This document shows, piece by piece, positions 35,793 to 44,001 of a stretch of DNA of 64,000 nt. Made by a program: the position numbers and the translations under genes. The notes below the pieces were generated by a model, which searched no databases, was not told the DNA's origin, and saw nothing but the letters and a program-made list of their open reading frames with translations. Location: assembly GCA_903870165.1 (NCBI GenBank), contig CAIQBW010000010.1, forward strand, positions 1-64,000, given 5' to 3'. This DNA is from an uncultured Methylophilaceae bacterium. GTDB lineage: Bacteria; Pseudomonadota; Gammaproteobacteria; Burkholderiales; Methylophilaceae. Numbering within the stretch: position 1 is the stretch's first letter; each line of letters begins with the position of its first letter.

Positions 35793-36425
35793 ATGGCACA
35801 AACACAAATGGCTTTAGATTCATTAGATTTCGACGCAACTGTTGCATTAGCTACAGCTACTGCACCACACGTTGACATTCTTGAAATTGGTACACCATGC
35901 ATCAAGCACAACGGTATTAAATTGCTTGAAACTTTACGTGCTAAATTCCCAAACAACAAAATCTTAGTTGACTTGAAAACAGCTGATGCTGGTTTCTACG
36001 AAGCAGAGCCATTCTTCAAAGCTGGCGCTGACATCGTTACTGTATTGGGTGTTTCAGACATCGGTACAGTTAAAGGTGTAATCGACGTTGCTAACAAATA
36101 CGGCAAAAAAGCACAAATCGACTTGATCAACGTTGCTGATAAAGTTGCTAAAACTAAAGAAGTTGCTAAATTAGGCGCACACATCATCGGTATTCACACT
36201 GGTCTTGACCAACAAGCTGCTGGCCAAACACCATTTGCTGACTTAGCTGCTATCGCTGCTTTGAACCTAGGTGTTGAAATCTCAGTTGCTGGTGGCGTTA
36301 AAGCTGCTACAACTGCACAAGTACGTGATGCTGGCGCAACAATTATCGTTGCTGGCGCTGCTATCTACGGTGCTGCTGATCCTGCTGCTGCTGCTGCAGA
36401 AATCACTGCTATCGCTCACGCTTAA
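35793..36425 (+). CDS. hps: 3-hexulose-6-phosphate synthase
   Basis: Fixes formaldehyde onto ribulose-5-phosphate, giving hexulose-6-phosphate, the entry step of the RuMP cycle. It is a TIM barrel of the orotidine-phosphate decarboxylase suprafamily; the catalytic 'LVDLKTADAGFYEA' (DxKxxD) motif and 'IDLINV' are seen, and a phosphate loop 'VAGGVKAAT' lies near the end. The ATG at 35793 with GGAG 9 nt upstream gives 210 aa, the family length; an upstream in-frame TTG is rejected. Codon use is extremely biased, and the Ala-rich tail (ADPAAAAAEITAIAHA) is normal. Confidence 0.97.
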   Translation: MAQTQMALDSLDFDATVALATATAPHVDILEIGTPCIKHNGIKLLETLRAKFPNNKILVDLKTADAGFYEAEPFFKAGADIVTVLGVSDIGTVKGVIDVANKYGKKAQIDLINVADKVAKTKEVAKLGAHIIGIHTGLDQQAAGQTPFADLAAIAALNLGVEISVAGGVKAATTAQVRDAGATIIVAGAAIYGAADPAAAAAEITAIAHA

Positions 36426-36475
36426 TTAGCGATAAATTCTGAGCTGATTTAATTGGCTAAGAGTTTATAGAGTAT

Positions 36476-36512
36476 AAAAATCCCGACACAGTAATGCGTC
36501 GGGATTTTTTTT
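36476..36512 (+). terminator. terminator-like hairpin between hps and phi
   Basis: AAAAATCCCGAC pairs with GTCGGGATTTTT around a 10-nt loop and ends in a run of T residues. It lies between hps and phi, so either phi has its own promoter or it is transcribed by read-through at a lower level than hps. Confidence 0.85.
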
Positions 36513-36558
36513 GGAAATATATGAATTTGCAGGCAAGACAATTAATTAAGGAAATATC

Positions 36559-37092
36559 ATGGATCATCAAAAACTTATCTTAGATAAACTAACAGGCATT
36601 TTGGCTGTGACTGATAACAAATCAGCACAACTTTTAGATTTGGTTGAAAAAGCAGGTCGCACATTCATCGGTGGTGCTGGTCGTTCACTATTGGTGTCAC
36701 GTTTCTTCGCTATGCGTTTAGTACACGCTGGTTACAACGTGAATATGATTGGTGAAGTGGTAACGCCAGCAATTAAATCTGGCGACTTGTTGGTATTGGT
36801 TTCAGGCTCTGGTGGTACAGAAACATTACTTCCATTTGTTAAAAAAGCAAAATCAGTTGGCGCTAAATTGGTTGTGATTTCTATGAAGAAATCTTCACCA
36901 ATGGCTGATGTGGCTGATTTAGTGATTCAAATTGGTCAAGATGATAGCTTCCCACTCACCAAGGGCATGCCGATGGGTTCACAGTTCGAACTTTCAACGT
37001 TGATTTTCTTGGAAGCTGCAATTTCTGAGTTGATTCATGCTAAAGGTTTAACTGAAGAAGGCATGCGCGCAATTCACGCTAACTTAGAGTAA
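36559..37092 (+). CDS. phi: 6-phospho-3-hexuloisomerase
   Basis: Converts hexulose-6-phosphate made by Hps into fructose-6-phosphate. It is a 177-aa single SIS-domain protein with 'FIGGAGRSLLVSRFFAMRLVHAG'-like sugar-binding and 'DLLVLVSGSGGTETLLPFVK' phosphate-binding motifs and 'PMGSQFELSTLIFLE' near the C terminus. AAGGA precedes the ATG by 7 nt. Also called hxlB or rmpB. It follows hps but is separated from it by a terminator-like hairpin. Confidence 0.96.
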   Translation: MDHQKLILDKLTGILAVTDNKSAQLLDLVEKAGRTFIGGAGRSLLVSRFFAMRLVHAGYNVNMIGEVVTPAIKSGDLLVLVSGSGGTETLLPFVKKAKSVGAKLVVISMKKSSPMADVADLVIQIGQDDSFPLTKGMPMGSQFELSTLIFLEAAISELIHAKGLTEEGMRAIHANLE

Positions 37093-37101
37093 GCGTGCAT
37101 T

Positions 37102-37165
37102 ATTTAAGCCTTTTTAAGGCTTAAATGCTGCAAAATCAAAGGCCCGCTTTGTTGCGGGCTTTTTT
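37102..37165. terminator. tandem hairpins after phi
   Basis: The first hairpin, 37102-37125, is an A+T-rich stem ATTTAAGCCTT/AAGGCTTAAAT. The second, 37142-37159, is GCCCGC/GCGGGC followed by a run of seven T residues, a standard intrinsic terminator for phi. The next gene is on the opposite strand and converges here, its stop codon beginning 13 nt beyond. Confidence 0.8.
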
Positions 37166-37177
37166 ACGCTTGGTCGT

Positions 37178-37879
37178 TTAGTCTAGCATTAGCTTGATTT
37201 GTTGTTGGCTGAGAGTGCCATTATGGAGTGCGCTTGCTACTAGTGCACCGCTGATGTTGCTGGCTTTTAGTGCTTCTAAATCTGCAATATTGCGAACACC
37301 GCCAGCCGCATAAATTTTCGAATGCTTAGTTCGCATTTTGATGGATGCGAGTTTTGCTAAGTCAGGCCCTGCATTGCTGCCAACTTTGTTAAGCGTCATT
37401 ACAATTACATCATTAGGCCATAAGCTTGTATTGCTTAAAAGGTCTTGAGTGCCTTGTAAGTGATCGTCTTTGTAATCTAAAGAGAGTATGGCTCTGCGTT
37501 TGGATGCCGTTGATAATGCTTGATATTGGGCTATGCTAGTCAAGCACTCAGAGCCCAGCACGGGCTTAATGTTGCGAGATTGATAGTTGGTTATTGATGC
37601 TTCTTTATCAAATCCTGCGTCTAGCCAGATCTCTAGGTTTGGAAAGCTATTCGATATTTTGAGTATTGCGTTTTTGTGATCGCCAGTCTTTTGTATCGCA
37701 TTGATATCGGCAATATAGAGCTGTTTGAATGCGTATAATGCAAGTAAAGCTTGAACGACTGCCAGCGGCTCGCTAGTGTCAGTTAGTACGGATTTGATGG
37801 GTAAGTATTCGTGCCGATTTCCATGCTTGGCATGGACTACTTCGCCATTCATTAAATCAAGCACAGGAATAATGATCAT
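37178..37879 (-). CDS. HisA/HisF-like TIM-barrel protein linked to C1 cofactor genes
   Basis: A 233-aa beta/alpha-barrel related to HisA (phosphoribosyl isomerase). It begins IIIPVLDLMNGEVVHAK with the first catalytic Asp at residue 8, and retains the second barrel-half Asp region 'AILSLDYKDDH' and a phosphate loop 'AAGGVRNIADLEAL'. It is not among his genes. It sits head-to-head with the MfnD-like gene of the second cofactor island, and similar HisA-like genes are known near H4MPT genes in methylotrophs. It probably acts on a phosphorylated precursor of H4MPT or methylofuran; the reaction is unknown. Its start codon abuts that of the divergent gene. Confidence 0.82.
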   Translation of the reverse strand: MIIIPVLDLMNGEVVHAKHGNRHEYLPIKSVLTDTSEPLAVVQALLALYAFKQLYIADINAIQKTGDHKNAILKISNSFPNLEIWLDAGFDKEASITNYQSRNIKPVLGSECLTSIAQYQALSTASKRRAILSLDYKDDHLQGTQDLLSNTSLWPNDVIVMTLNKVGSNAGPDLAKLASIKMRTKHSKIYAAGGVRNIADLEALKASNISGALVASALHNGTLSQQQIKLMLD

Positions 37880-38878
37880 TTGAAAATTTTTATCTGCGAA
37901 TTTATCACGGGTGGTGGATTATACCGTGAGCCTTTGCCCCCGTCCTTATTGGTTGAGGGTGTGATGATGCGGGATGCGGCTTTGCGTGATTTCGCTCAAA
38001 TTCCCGATATTGAAATATTAACGACCTGTGACAAAAGGCTAGCTCCGCCAATTGGTGCGCAGCAAGTGCTCATGGTCGATATAACACAAGATGTTTGGGC
38101 TACTTGGGAGCAGTGTATTAGGGTTTCTGATGCAGTTTTGCTCATTGCACCCGAAACAGGTGGCGTGCTCGAAAAGCTTACGCAGCTTGCTGAACGCTTG
38201 AACAAGTTTGTTTTAGGGAGTACGGCCTCTGCTATTAAGTTAGCCGGTGATAAATGGCTCACTTACCAATCCTTCATCTCACATCACACGCCAACATTAG
38301 AAACATATCTTGCTCACGCCCTACCTATAAATATGGAGGGTACTTACGTTGCTAAATCTAGAGATGGTGCTGGTTGTGACGATATGGCTGTTTTTGAAGA
38401 TGCGCAGTCTTTGCGCGTTTGGTTAAGAGGCCGAGAATATACGCACATTGTTCAGCCTTATCAAAAAGGGGATGCGGCTAGCTTCTCTATGCTTTGCAAA
38501 AACGGCAGCGCCTATCTCTTGAGTTGTAATTCTCAACATATTCAGATTGAAGGTCAACGGTTGAGATATAACGGCGGCTTGATGAATGGCATGCATGAGC
38601 ATCGTGAAGCTTTCAATACGCTTGCTCAAAAAATCGCTCAAGCCATGCCTGGTTTAGGAGGCTATGTTGGCGTGGATTTAATTGTGTATCAGGGCGAATA
38701 TTTTGTGTTGGAGATAAATCCTCGTCTGACAACATCCTATATTGCATTGCATCAAGCTTGTGGCTGCAATCCAGCACAGATGCTACTCGACTTGTTCTAT
38801 AATAAGCCGTTCACAATGCCTGTCATTACACACCACAAGGTTGAAATTTCCCTTAATGCCGCAGCCCTCGCAGATTAA
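37880..38878 (+). CDS. MfnD-like ATP-grasp ligase (tyramine-glutamate ligase family)
   Basis: ATP-grasp protein related to archaeal MfnD, which joins glutamate to tyramine in methanofuran synthesis. Seen: N terminus 'MKIFICEFITGGGLYREPLP' characteristic of this group, 'KLAGDKWLTYQSF' (entry to the ATP-grasp fold), and the metal-binding 'EYFVLEINPRLTTSYIAL'. The TTG start at 37880 is dictated by this conserved N terminus; AGGA lies 11 nt before it. The gene heads the operon MfnD-like, MfnF-like, pabB, MfnE-like, pterin-dehydratase-like. Function by homology to the archaeal pathway. Confidence 0.82.
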   Translation: MKIFICEFITGGGLYREPLPPSLLVEGVMMRDAALRDFAQIPDIEILTTCDKRLAPPIGAQQVLMVDITQDVWATWEQCIRVSDAVLLIAPETGGVLEKLTQLAERLNKFVLGSTASAIKLAGDKWLTYQSFISHHTPTLETYLAHALPINMEGTYVAKSRDGAGCDDMAVFEDAQSLRVWLRGREYTHIVQPYQKGDAASFSMLCKNGSAYLLSCNSQHIQIEGQRLRYNGGLMNGMHEHREAFNTLAQKIAQAMPGLGGYVGVDLIVYQGEYFVLEINPRLTTSYIALHQACGCNPAQMLLDLFYNKPFTMPVITHHKVEISLNAAALAD

Positions 38879-39908
38879 ATCAGAAGCCACGATTGGCTGG
38901 GATGTTGGCGGGGCGCACTTAAAGGCTGCACTTGTCTCGGCAACAGGAGAGGTGCTCGATGTGCATCAGGTAGCTTGTCCTCTATGGCGAGGCATAGAGG
39001 AGCTTAAGCGCGCTTTGGCAGAAGTGCTTGAACAGTTAGAAAGTATCCCACAACGACACGCTGTAACGATGACTGGCGAATTGGTGGATATTTTCCCTAA
39101 TCGACGCACGGGTGTTTTGCAAATCGCTCAATTCATGGCTGAGCACTTAAAAGGCGATGTTCGGTTCTATTCTGCTAGGCAAGGGCTTGTGGATGTCTCG
39201 CAAGTGCCTATGTGGGCAGATTATATTGCTTCAGCGAATTGGCATGCGAGCGCTAGTTTGATTGCCAAGTCCATAAAAAAAGCTGTTTTGCTTGATGTTG
39301 GAAGCACAACTTCAGATTTAATTTTAATTAAGGATGGTTTGGTGGCCTCGCAGGGTTTTAATGATGCGGAGCGTATGCGCTTTGATGAATTGATTTATGC
39401 TGGAGTGGTGCGAACGCCATTAATGGCGTTGTGTCAAAAGGTGAGCTTCAATGGTCATTTGGTGAATGTCGCTGCAGAGCATTTTGCAACAACAGCCGAT
39501 ATATATCGATTAACAGGTGAGTTAATAGATGAAGATGATATGGTAGAGACTGCCGATGGTGCAGGCAAAACCGAGCTCGAAAGTGCGAGACGCCTAGCGA
39601 GAATGATAGGGCGTGATGTTGAAGATGAAGAGATTAGTGCATGGAAAACATTGGCATTTGAGTTTAGAAAAGCACAACTTATGCGCTTGCAAGAAGCCTT
39701 AACTAGTCTGGTTGATACAAATCAAGATATGCCTTTGCTGGGTGCTGGAGCAGGGCGTTTCTTGGTGCAAGCGTTGGCAAATAAAATGAATAGATCTTAT
39801 CTGGATGTAGAGAGTTTACTGAATACGTCGAAATCAGCGACACGTTGTGCAAGCATTTGTTTACCAGCAGTGGCCGTTGCAAGTTTGTCTCTAGGTGTTG
39901 AATGTTAA
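38856..39908 (+). CDS. MfnF-like hydantoinase/oxoprolinase-family protein
   Basis: Actin/HSP70-fold ATPase-like protein of the hydantoinase A family, known as an H4MPT-linked C1 transfer protein. It is related to archaeal MfnF, which couples the furan unit to gamma-glutamyltyramine. Phosphate-binding motifs are 'IGWDVGGAHLKAALVS' near the start and 'AVLLDVGSTTSDLILIK' in the middle, with a C-terminal 'LLGAGAGRFLVQAL'. The frame is open back to 38742, but the ATG at 38856 gives the natural N terminus (350 aa) with a 23-nt overlap to the previous gene. pabB overlaps its end (ATGTTAA). Confidence 0.82.
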   Translation: MPQPSQIKSEATIGWDVGGAHLKAALVSATGEVLDVHQVACPLWRGIEELKRALAEVLEQLESIPQRHAVTMTGELVDIFPNRRTGVLQIAQFMAEHLKGDVRFYSARQGLVDVSQVPMWADYIASANWHASASLIAKSIKKAVLLDVGSTTSDLILIKDGLVASQGFNDAERMRFDELIYAGVVRTPLMALCQKVSFNGHLVNVAAEHFATTADIYRLTGELIDEDDMVETADGAGKTELESARRLARMIGRDVEDEEISAWKTLAFEFRKAQLMRLQEALTSLVDTNQDMPLLGAGAGRFLVQALANKMNRSYLDVESLLNTSKSATRCASICLPAVAVASLSLGVEC

Positions 39909-41308
39909 AACACGAAATTCCATATCAAACTAACAGTGCTGAACTTTTTGCAAAAATTGCAGATTGGCCTTGGGCGGTGTTTTTGGATAGTGGGCAGCCG
40001 ACGAGTCAGTTTGGCCGTTACGACATCATGGCAGCAAAGCCTTTTATGCGCTTAGTGACCAATGGTCAGCAGACGGTGATTGCGGATGCCAATGGTGAAA
40101 GTTCAAGCTCAAGCGACCCATTTGAACTCTTAAAAAAGACGCTTGCGTCATACCAAACTACAAAGACAGAGTTGCCTTTTGAGGGCGGCGCTATTGGCTA
40201 TTTTTCTTACGACTTAGCTCGCCGAGTTGAGCATTTACCATCAGCAGCACTAGATGCTGAAAATATGCCACAAATGATGGTGGGTATTTATGATTGGGCG
40301 GTGGTGGTTGATCATCAATCGCAACGCGCTTTTTTGGTATCTCACTGCAAGCATTCAAAAACCGCGCATGATTGGCCTAGCCTTTGCGCTTTATTGGATG
40401 AGCCTTTGAAGCGGACGCCCCAAGCTGATTTTAAAATAAACTCTGCATTGCAGTCTAATATGAGCCAAGCTCAATATAACGCGGCATTCAATCGCATTAA
40501 GCAATACATCCACGAGGGCGATTGTTACCAAGTGAACTTGGCGCAGCGTTTTTCTGCGAAAGCTTCAGGCGATGCTTGGTCTGCATATCTCGCTTTGCGT
40601 GATATCAGCCCTGCGCCTTTTATGAATTATCTGAATTTGCACGATGGTAAGTCGTCATTTCAAGTGCTATCAGCCTCGCCAGAACGGTTTTTGCAATTGC
40701 GTGGCAGACATGTCGAGACGCGCCCAATCAAAGGCACAAGGCCTCGTTCAGATAATGCAGATAAGGATGCTAGCAACGCAAATGATTTGCAAAACAGCCC
40801 TAAAGACCGTGCTGAAAACTTAATGATTGTAGATTTGCTGCGTAACGACATCAGCAAAGTCTGTGAGACAGGCAGTGTGCGGGCGGATAAGCTGTTTGCT
40901 TTGGAAAGCTTTGCGAACGTGCACCACTTGGTGAGTACTGTGACTGGCAAGTTGGCGGAAGATAAAACAGCGATTGATTTACTGCGTGCCTGTTTTCCTG
41001 GTGGTTCGATTACTGGTGCGCCAAAGTTGCGCGCCATGGAGATAATCGAAGAGTTGGAGCCAAATTGCCGTGGGCTTTATTGCGGGGCAATTGGCTATAT
41101 CGGCTTTGATGGCAATATGGACACCAATATCGCTATTCGGACAGCCGTTTATTCGCATCATGAAATTCGCTTCTATGCAGGCGGTGGCGTCGTGGCTGAC
41201 TCTGAGCTAGCGAAAGAGTATCGCGAAACATTAGACAAAGCCTCTTCTATGTTGTCTTTGATAGCGTGCTTTGGTGCTAACGCCACATTAAAGGCAAGTA
41301 AACCCTAA
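39902..41308 (+). CDS. pabB: aminodeoxychorismate synthase component I
   Basis: Turns chorismate and ammonia into aminodeoxychorismate, the precursor of 4-aminobenzoate. The chorismate-enzyme core is clear: 'PIKGTRPRSDN', 'DRAENLMIVDLLRNDISKVC' and 'ACFPGGSITGAPKLRAMEII'. Anthranilate synthase is less likely given the gene setting. It is 468 aa; no pabA glutaminase partner or aminodeoxychorismate lyase is nearby. Placement inside the cofactor operon suggests a dedicated aminobenzoate supply for MptG. It overlaps both neighbours by a few bases. Confidence 0.92.
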   Translation: MLKHEIPYQTNSAELFAKIADWPWAVFLDSGQPTSQFGRYDIMAAKPFMRLVTNGQQTVIADANGESSSSSDPFELLKKTLASYQTTKTELPFEGGAIGYFSYDLARRVEHLPSAALDAENMPQMMVGIYDWAVVVDHQSQRAFLVSHCKHSKTAHDWPSLCALLDEPLKRTPQADFKINSALQSNMSQAQYNAAFNRIKQYIHEGDCYQVNLAQRFSAKASGDAWSAYLALRDISPAPFMNYLNLHDGKSSFQVLSASPERFLQLRGRHVETRPIKGTRPRSDNADKDASNANDLQNSPKDRAENLMIVDLLRNDISKVCETGSVRADKLFALESFANVHHLVSTVTGKLAEDKTAIDLLRACFPGGSITGAPKLRAMEIIEELEPNCRGLYCGAIGYIGFDGNMDTNIAIRTAVYSHHEIRFYAGGGVVADSELAKEYRETLDKASSMLSLIACFGANATLKASKP

Positions 41309-41940
41309 TGTGGGTTGTGAAGCTAGGGGGTAGTCTACTGGGAACGCCAGCCTTAAAAGGTTGGCTGGAGGCATTTGCCCAATTCGGAGATGGCAAAGTT
41401 GTCATTGTGCCTGGTGGTGGTGTGTTTGCAGATGCTGTGCGAGATGCGCAAGCTAAAACAGGTATCGATGACGCGACAGCCCACAAAATGGCAGTGGTGG
41501 CGATGGATCAATATGCGACATTGATGACTTGTCTAAATGAAGATTTAGTAATGGCATCCAGCGAACTGGAGATTGCAAAACGTGGTTTGCAGCATCGTGC
41601 TATTGTTTGGAAGCCATCTTCGATGGTCTTGGCGGATAACGAGTTGCCTATGTCTTGGGATTTAAGCTCGGATAGCTTGGCTGCTTGGTTGGCTACAAAA
41701 CTAAACGCCCAGCATTTATTAATCGTTAAATCGATATCGCATAGGCATACCGCAAAAATTGAGGTTAAAGGCTTGATGGTAGATGGCGTTTTAGATTCAT
41801 ATTTTAGTGCTTACTCCACTGGAAAGTCATTTAAAACATGGTTGGTGAACAAGAATGAGTTTATTAATATCCACCAAGAAATTACTCATCACTCTAGACC
41901 GATGATTGGTGTTGAAATTGTTGCAGAGAGTCAATCATGA
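41308..41940 (+). CDS. MfnE-like amino acid kinase family protein
   Basis: A 210-aa member of the amino-acid-kinase superfamily with 'VVKLGGSLLGTPAL' (phosphate-binding) and 'VVIVPGGGVFADAVRDAQ'. The closest functional precedent is archaeal MfnE, which phosphorylates the aminomethylfuran-methyl phosphate in methanofuran synthesis. Its start overlaps the pabB stop (TAATG) and its end overlaps the next gene (ATGA). Substrate is inferred from the family and from its MfnD- and MfnF-like neighbours. Confidence 0.78.
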   Translation: MWVVKLGGSLLGTPALKGWLEAFAQFGDGKVVIVPGGGVFADAVRDAQAKTGIDDATAHKMAVVAMDQYATLMTCLNEDLVMASSELEIAKRGLQHRAIVWKPSSMVLADNELPMSWDLSSDSLAAWLATKLNAQHLLIVKSISHRHTAKIEVKGLMVDGVLDSYFSAYSTGKSFKTWLVNKNEFINIHQEITHHSRPMIGVEIVAESQS

Positions 41941-42353
41941 GCGACTTGTTAGACAAAGAAAATACTGGTGAGCGCGTTTATTCTGATGCAGAGATTCAGA
42001 CTAAACTTGCTACTGATTTGCCTCATTGGTTTTATGAGCGCGGCTGGATACGCCGAAAATATAAAACCAGTGGATGGAAAGCGACCTTGATGGTGGTCAA
42101 TACCATTGGGCACTTAGCAGAGGCTGCGTGGCATCATCCTGATCTAACGGTTTCTTATGCCTTTGTTGTGGTTAAGTTGTGTACGCATAGCGCTAAAGGA
42201 ATAACGGACAAGGATTTTGAATTAGCGGCCAAGATTGAATCGGTAGTTAGTTGGAAGCCAGCCCAAGAGGCTTTGGCTCAATGCAAGGTCAGCGCTCTAG
42301 AAGGCACACCTAACGACGACGTGAGATTTAAGTATATTAAATATGATGATTAA
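41937..42353 (+). CDS. pterin-4a-carbinolamine dehydratase-like protein
   Basis: A 138-aa protein with a DCoH/PhhB-like domain: 'LPHWFYERGWIRRKYKTSGW' and 'HHPDLTVSYAFVVVKLCTHS', the latter carrying the family's H-H-P-D and later His residues. Classical members dehydrate 4a-hydroxy-tetrahydropterins. No phenylalanine hydroxylase is present here, and the gene is the last of the H4MPT/methylofuran operon (ATGA overlap), so it more likely handles a pterin of the H4MPT pathway. It carries N- and C-terminal extensions compared with the approximately 100-aa standard form. Confidence 0.85.
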   Translation: MSDLLDKENTGERVYSDAEIQTKLATDLPHWFYERGWIRRKYKTSGWKATLMVVNTIGHLAEAAWHHPDLTVSYAFVVVKLCTHSAKGITDKDFELAAKIESVVSWKPAQEALAQCKVSALEGTPNDDVRFKYIKYDD

Positions 42354-42407
42354 CAAGTCGCGGGCATTGATTTTTAAAAGAAACTAGCATTCACTGCAGG
42401 TTTTCTA

Positions 42408-42413
42408 TATAAT
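42408..42413 (+). promoter_or_regulatory. predicted -10 element of the rpsF operon
   Basis: TATAAT is followed by a G+C-rich stretch (CGCGACC), a discriminator typical of growth-rate-regulated ribosomal promoters. A weak TAGCAT stands at the -35 position. The rpsF start is 66 bp downstream. Confidence 0.45.
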
Positions 42414-42479
42414 CGCGACCTTTCCACCTTGGCTCACTGTTTCGCTGTGCAGGAGCCTTTTAATCCAAAAGGAGTTTAC

Positions 42480-42860
42480 ATGCGGCATTATGAAGTAGTA
42501 TTTATCGTCCATCCGGACCAAAGCGAGCAAGTGCCTGCGATGATCGAACGTTATCGCGCACTCGTGACTTCAAATGGCGGCGCTATGCACCGTCTTGAAG
42601 ACTGGGGTCGTCGTCAAATGGCTTACCCAATCCAAAAAATCCACAAAGCGCATTACGTGCTCATGAACATTGAATGTAATCAATTCGTTTTGGACGAACT
42701 TGAACATGCATTCAAATTTAATGATGCTGTGTTGCGCCACCTAACAATGGCGACTGATAGTGCTGTTGTTGCTCCATCACCAATGATGAAAGAAGAGAAA
42801 TCTAAATCAGTATTGGGTAAAGATGAAGCTGCACCAGCTGCTGAGGCAGCCGCTGCTTAA
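42480..42860 (+). CDS. rpsF: 30S ribosomal protein S6
   Basis: Component of the 30S platform; binds S18 and 16S rRNA. The sequence '[20 protein letters not shown]' is the standard S6 N terminus, and '[20 protein letters not shown]' is also typical. The ATG at 42480 is preceded by AAAGGAG; the upstream TTG at 42429 is rejected. It is 126 aa with an Ala/Glu-rich tail. First gene of rpsF-priB-rpsR-rplI. Confidence 0.98.
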   Translation: MRHYEVVFIVHPDQSEQVPAMIERYRALVTSNGGAMHRLEDWGRRQMAYPIQKIHKAHYVLMNIECNQFVLDELEHAFKFNDAVLRHLTMATDSAVVAPSPMMKEEKSKSVLGKDEAAPAAEAAAA

Positions 42861-43172
42861 GTGAGTCGCACAACGCTGGGGGCTAATTTATTAGTCATTG
42901 ATGGTGAAGTTGTTCAAATAGAAACGCTTCGCTACACACCAGCAGGAATACCGTTGTTGAGTTTTGTTTTGCGGCACCTCTCTGAACAAGTTGAAGCAGG
43001 GATGCAGCGTAGGGTTGAATGTGATGTAAATGCGATGGTCATGGGACCTTTAGCAGAAAAGTCACAAAGCATTAAAGTTGGAGAGTTTGTAAAAGCCTCT
43101 GGTTTTCTCGCTAAACGCAGCCTAAAAAGCACACAACTGGTAATGCACATTAATACATTAGATAAAATCTAG
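42861..43172 (+). CDS. priB: primosomal replication protein N
   Basis: Single-stranded-DNA-binding OB-fold protein of the replication-restart primosome, 103 aa. 'LVIDGEVVQIETLRYTPAGI' and 'MQRRVECDVNAMVMG' match PriB/SSB relatives. It starts with GTG directly after the rpsF stop codon (no gap), implying translational coupling; this position between rpsF and rpsR is conserved in Beta- and Gammaproteobacteria. Confidence 0.94.
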   Translation: MSRTTLGANLLVIDGEVVQIETLRYTPAGIPLLSFVLRHLSEQVEAGMQRRVECDVNAMVMGPLAEKSQSIKVGEFVKASGFLAKRSLKSTQLVMHINTLDKI

Positions 43173-43196
43173 ATAAATATTTAAAGGATTACTAAC

Positions 43197-43424
43197 ATGG
43201 CACGTGATATGTTCAAACGCCGCCGCTACTGCCGTTTTTCAGCAGAGGGCATTAAAGAAGTAGATTACAAAGACGTAGATCTATTAAAAGATTTCATTAC
43301 AGAAAACGGCAAGATTATTCCTGCACGTATTACTGGTACAAAAGCAAAATACCAACGTCAGTTGACATCAGCTGTGAAACGCGCACGTTTCCTAGCTTTG
43401 TTGCCATACACTGATAAGCACTAA
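43197..43424 (+). CDS. rpsR: 30S ribosomal protein S18
   Basis: 75-aa ribosomal protein partnering with S6. '[20 protein letters not shown]' and '[20 protein letters not shown]' are characteristic. AAGGA precedes the ATG. Third gene of the operon. Confidence 0.98.
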   Translation: MARDMFKRRRYCRFSAEGIKEVDYKDVDLLKDFITENGKIIPARITGTKAKYQRQLTSAVKRARFLALLPYTDKH

Positions 43425-43434
43425 GGGGAAAACC

Positions 43435-43884
43435 ATGCAAATTATCTTATTAGAAAAAGTAGTGAACTTGGGCAACCTTGGCGATATCGTTAAAGTTAAA
43501 GATGGTTACGGTCGTAACTTCTTAATTCCACAAGGTAAAGCTAAACGTGCAACTGAAGCTAACAAAGCTGAGTTTGCTGAGCGTCGCGCAATTCTTGAAA
43601 AACAACAAGCTGACTTATTGGCTGCAGCTGCTAAACGTGGCGAAAAACTTGCTGGTTACTTGCTACAAGTAACACAAAAAGCAGGTGTTGACGGCCGTTT
43701 ATTTGGTTCAGTTGGTAACGGCGACATTGCTGAAGCATTGACTGCTGCTGGCTTTGAAGTGGTGAAATCGGAAGTTCGTTTACCAAATGGCCCATTAAAG
43801 GCTGTTGGTGACCACCCTGTAAGCATTGCATTGCACCATGACGTAGTGGTTGATATCACTGTGTCAGTTTTGGGTGAAGCCTAA
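43435..43884 (+). CDS. rplI: 50S ribosomal protein L9
   Basis: 149-aa two-domain 23S rRNA-binding protein joined by a long helix. The N-domain signature '[20 protein letters not shown]' and the C-domain '[16 protein letters not shown]' are present. AAGGGG precedes the ATG. The operon ends in a terminator about 28 nt downstream. Confidence 0.98.
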   Translation: MQIILLEKVVNLGNLGDIVKVKDGYGRNFLIPQGKAKRATEANKAEFAERRAILEKQQADLLAAAAKRGEKLAGYLLQVTQKAGVDGRLFGSVGNGDIAEALTAAGFEVVKSEVRLPNGPLKAVGDHPVSIALHHDVVVDITVSVLGEA

Positions 43885-43912
43885 GCAACAAATTAAGCTC
43901 ACTGCTTAAACT

Positions 43913-43938
43913 AAAAAGGCTACTTCGGTAGCCTTTTT
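43913..43938 (+). terminator. terminator of the rpsF-rplI operon
   Basis: AAAAAGGCTAC and GTAGCCTTTTT form an 11-bp stem with a stable TTCG tetraloop and a terminal T-run. Standard intrinsic terminator. Confidence 0.9.
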
Positions 43939-43989
43939 TATTGTTCGTTTTTTGTTTTTGTAGCCGTCTTAAGCTTCCATGTTTCAGTT

Positions 43990-43995
43990 TATAAT
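43990..43995 (+). promoter_or_regulatory. -10 element immediately before dnaB (leaderless transcript predicted)
   Basis: A perfect TATAAT ends 6 nt before the dnaB ATG. Transcription would therefore begin at or next to the first base of the start codon. No Shine-Dalgarno sequence is present. The -35 region (TCTTAA) is weak. Confidence 0.5.
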
Positions 43996-44001
43996 GTTGC
44001 C

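Noticed and set aside
38742-38855. 39-residue N-terminal extension of the MfnF-like protein
   Set aside because: It lies wholly within the preceding ATP-grasp gene, lacks family similarity, and the ATG at 38856 gives the expected N terminus.
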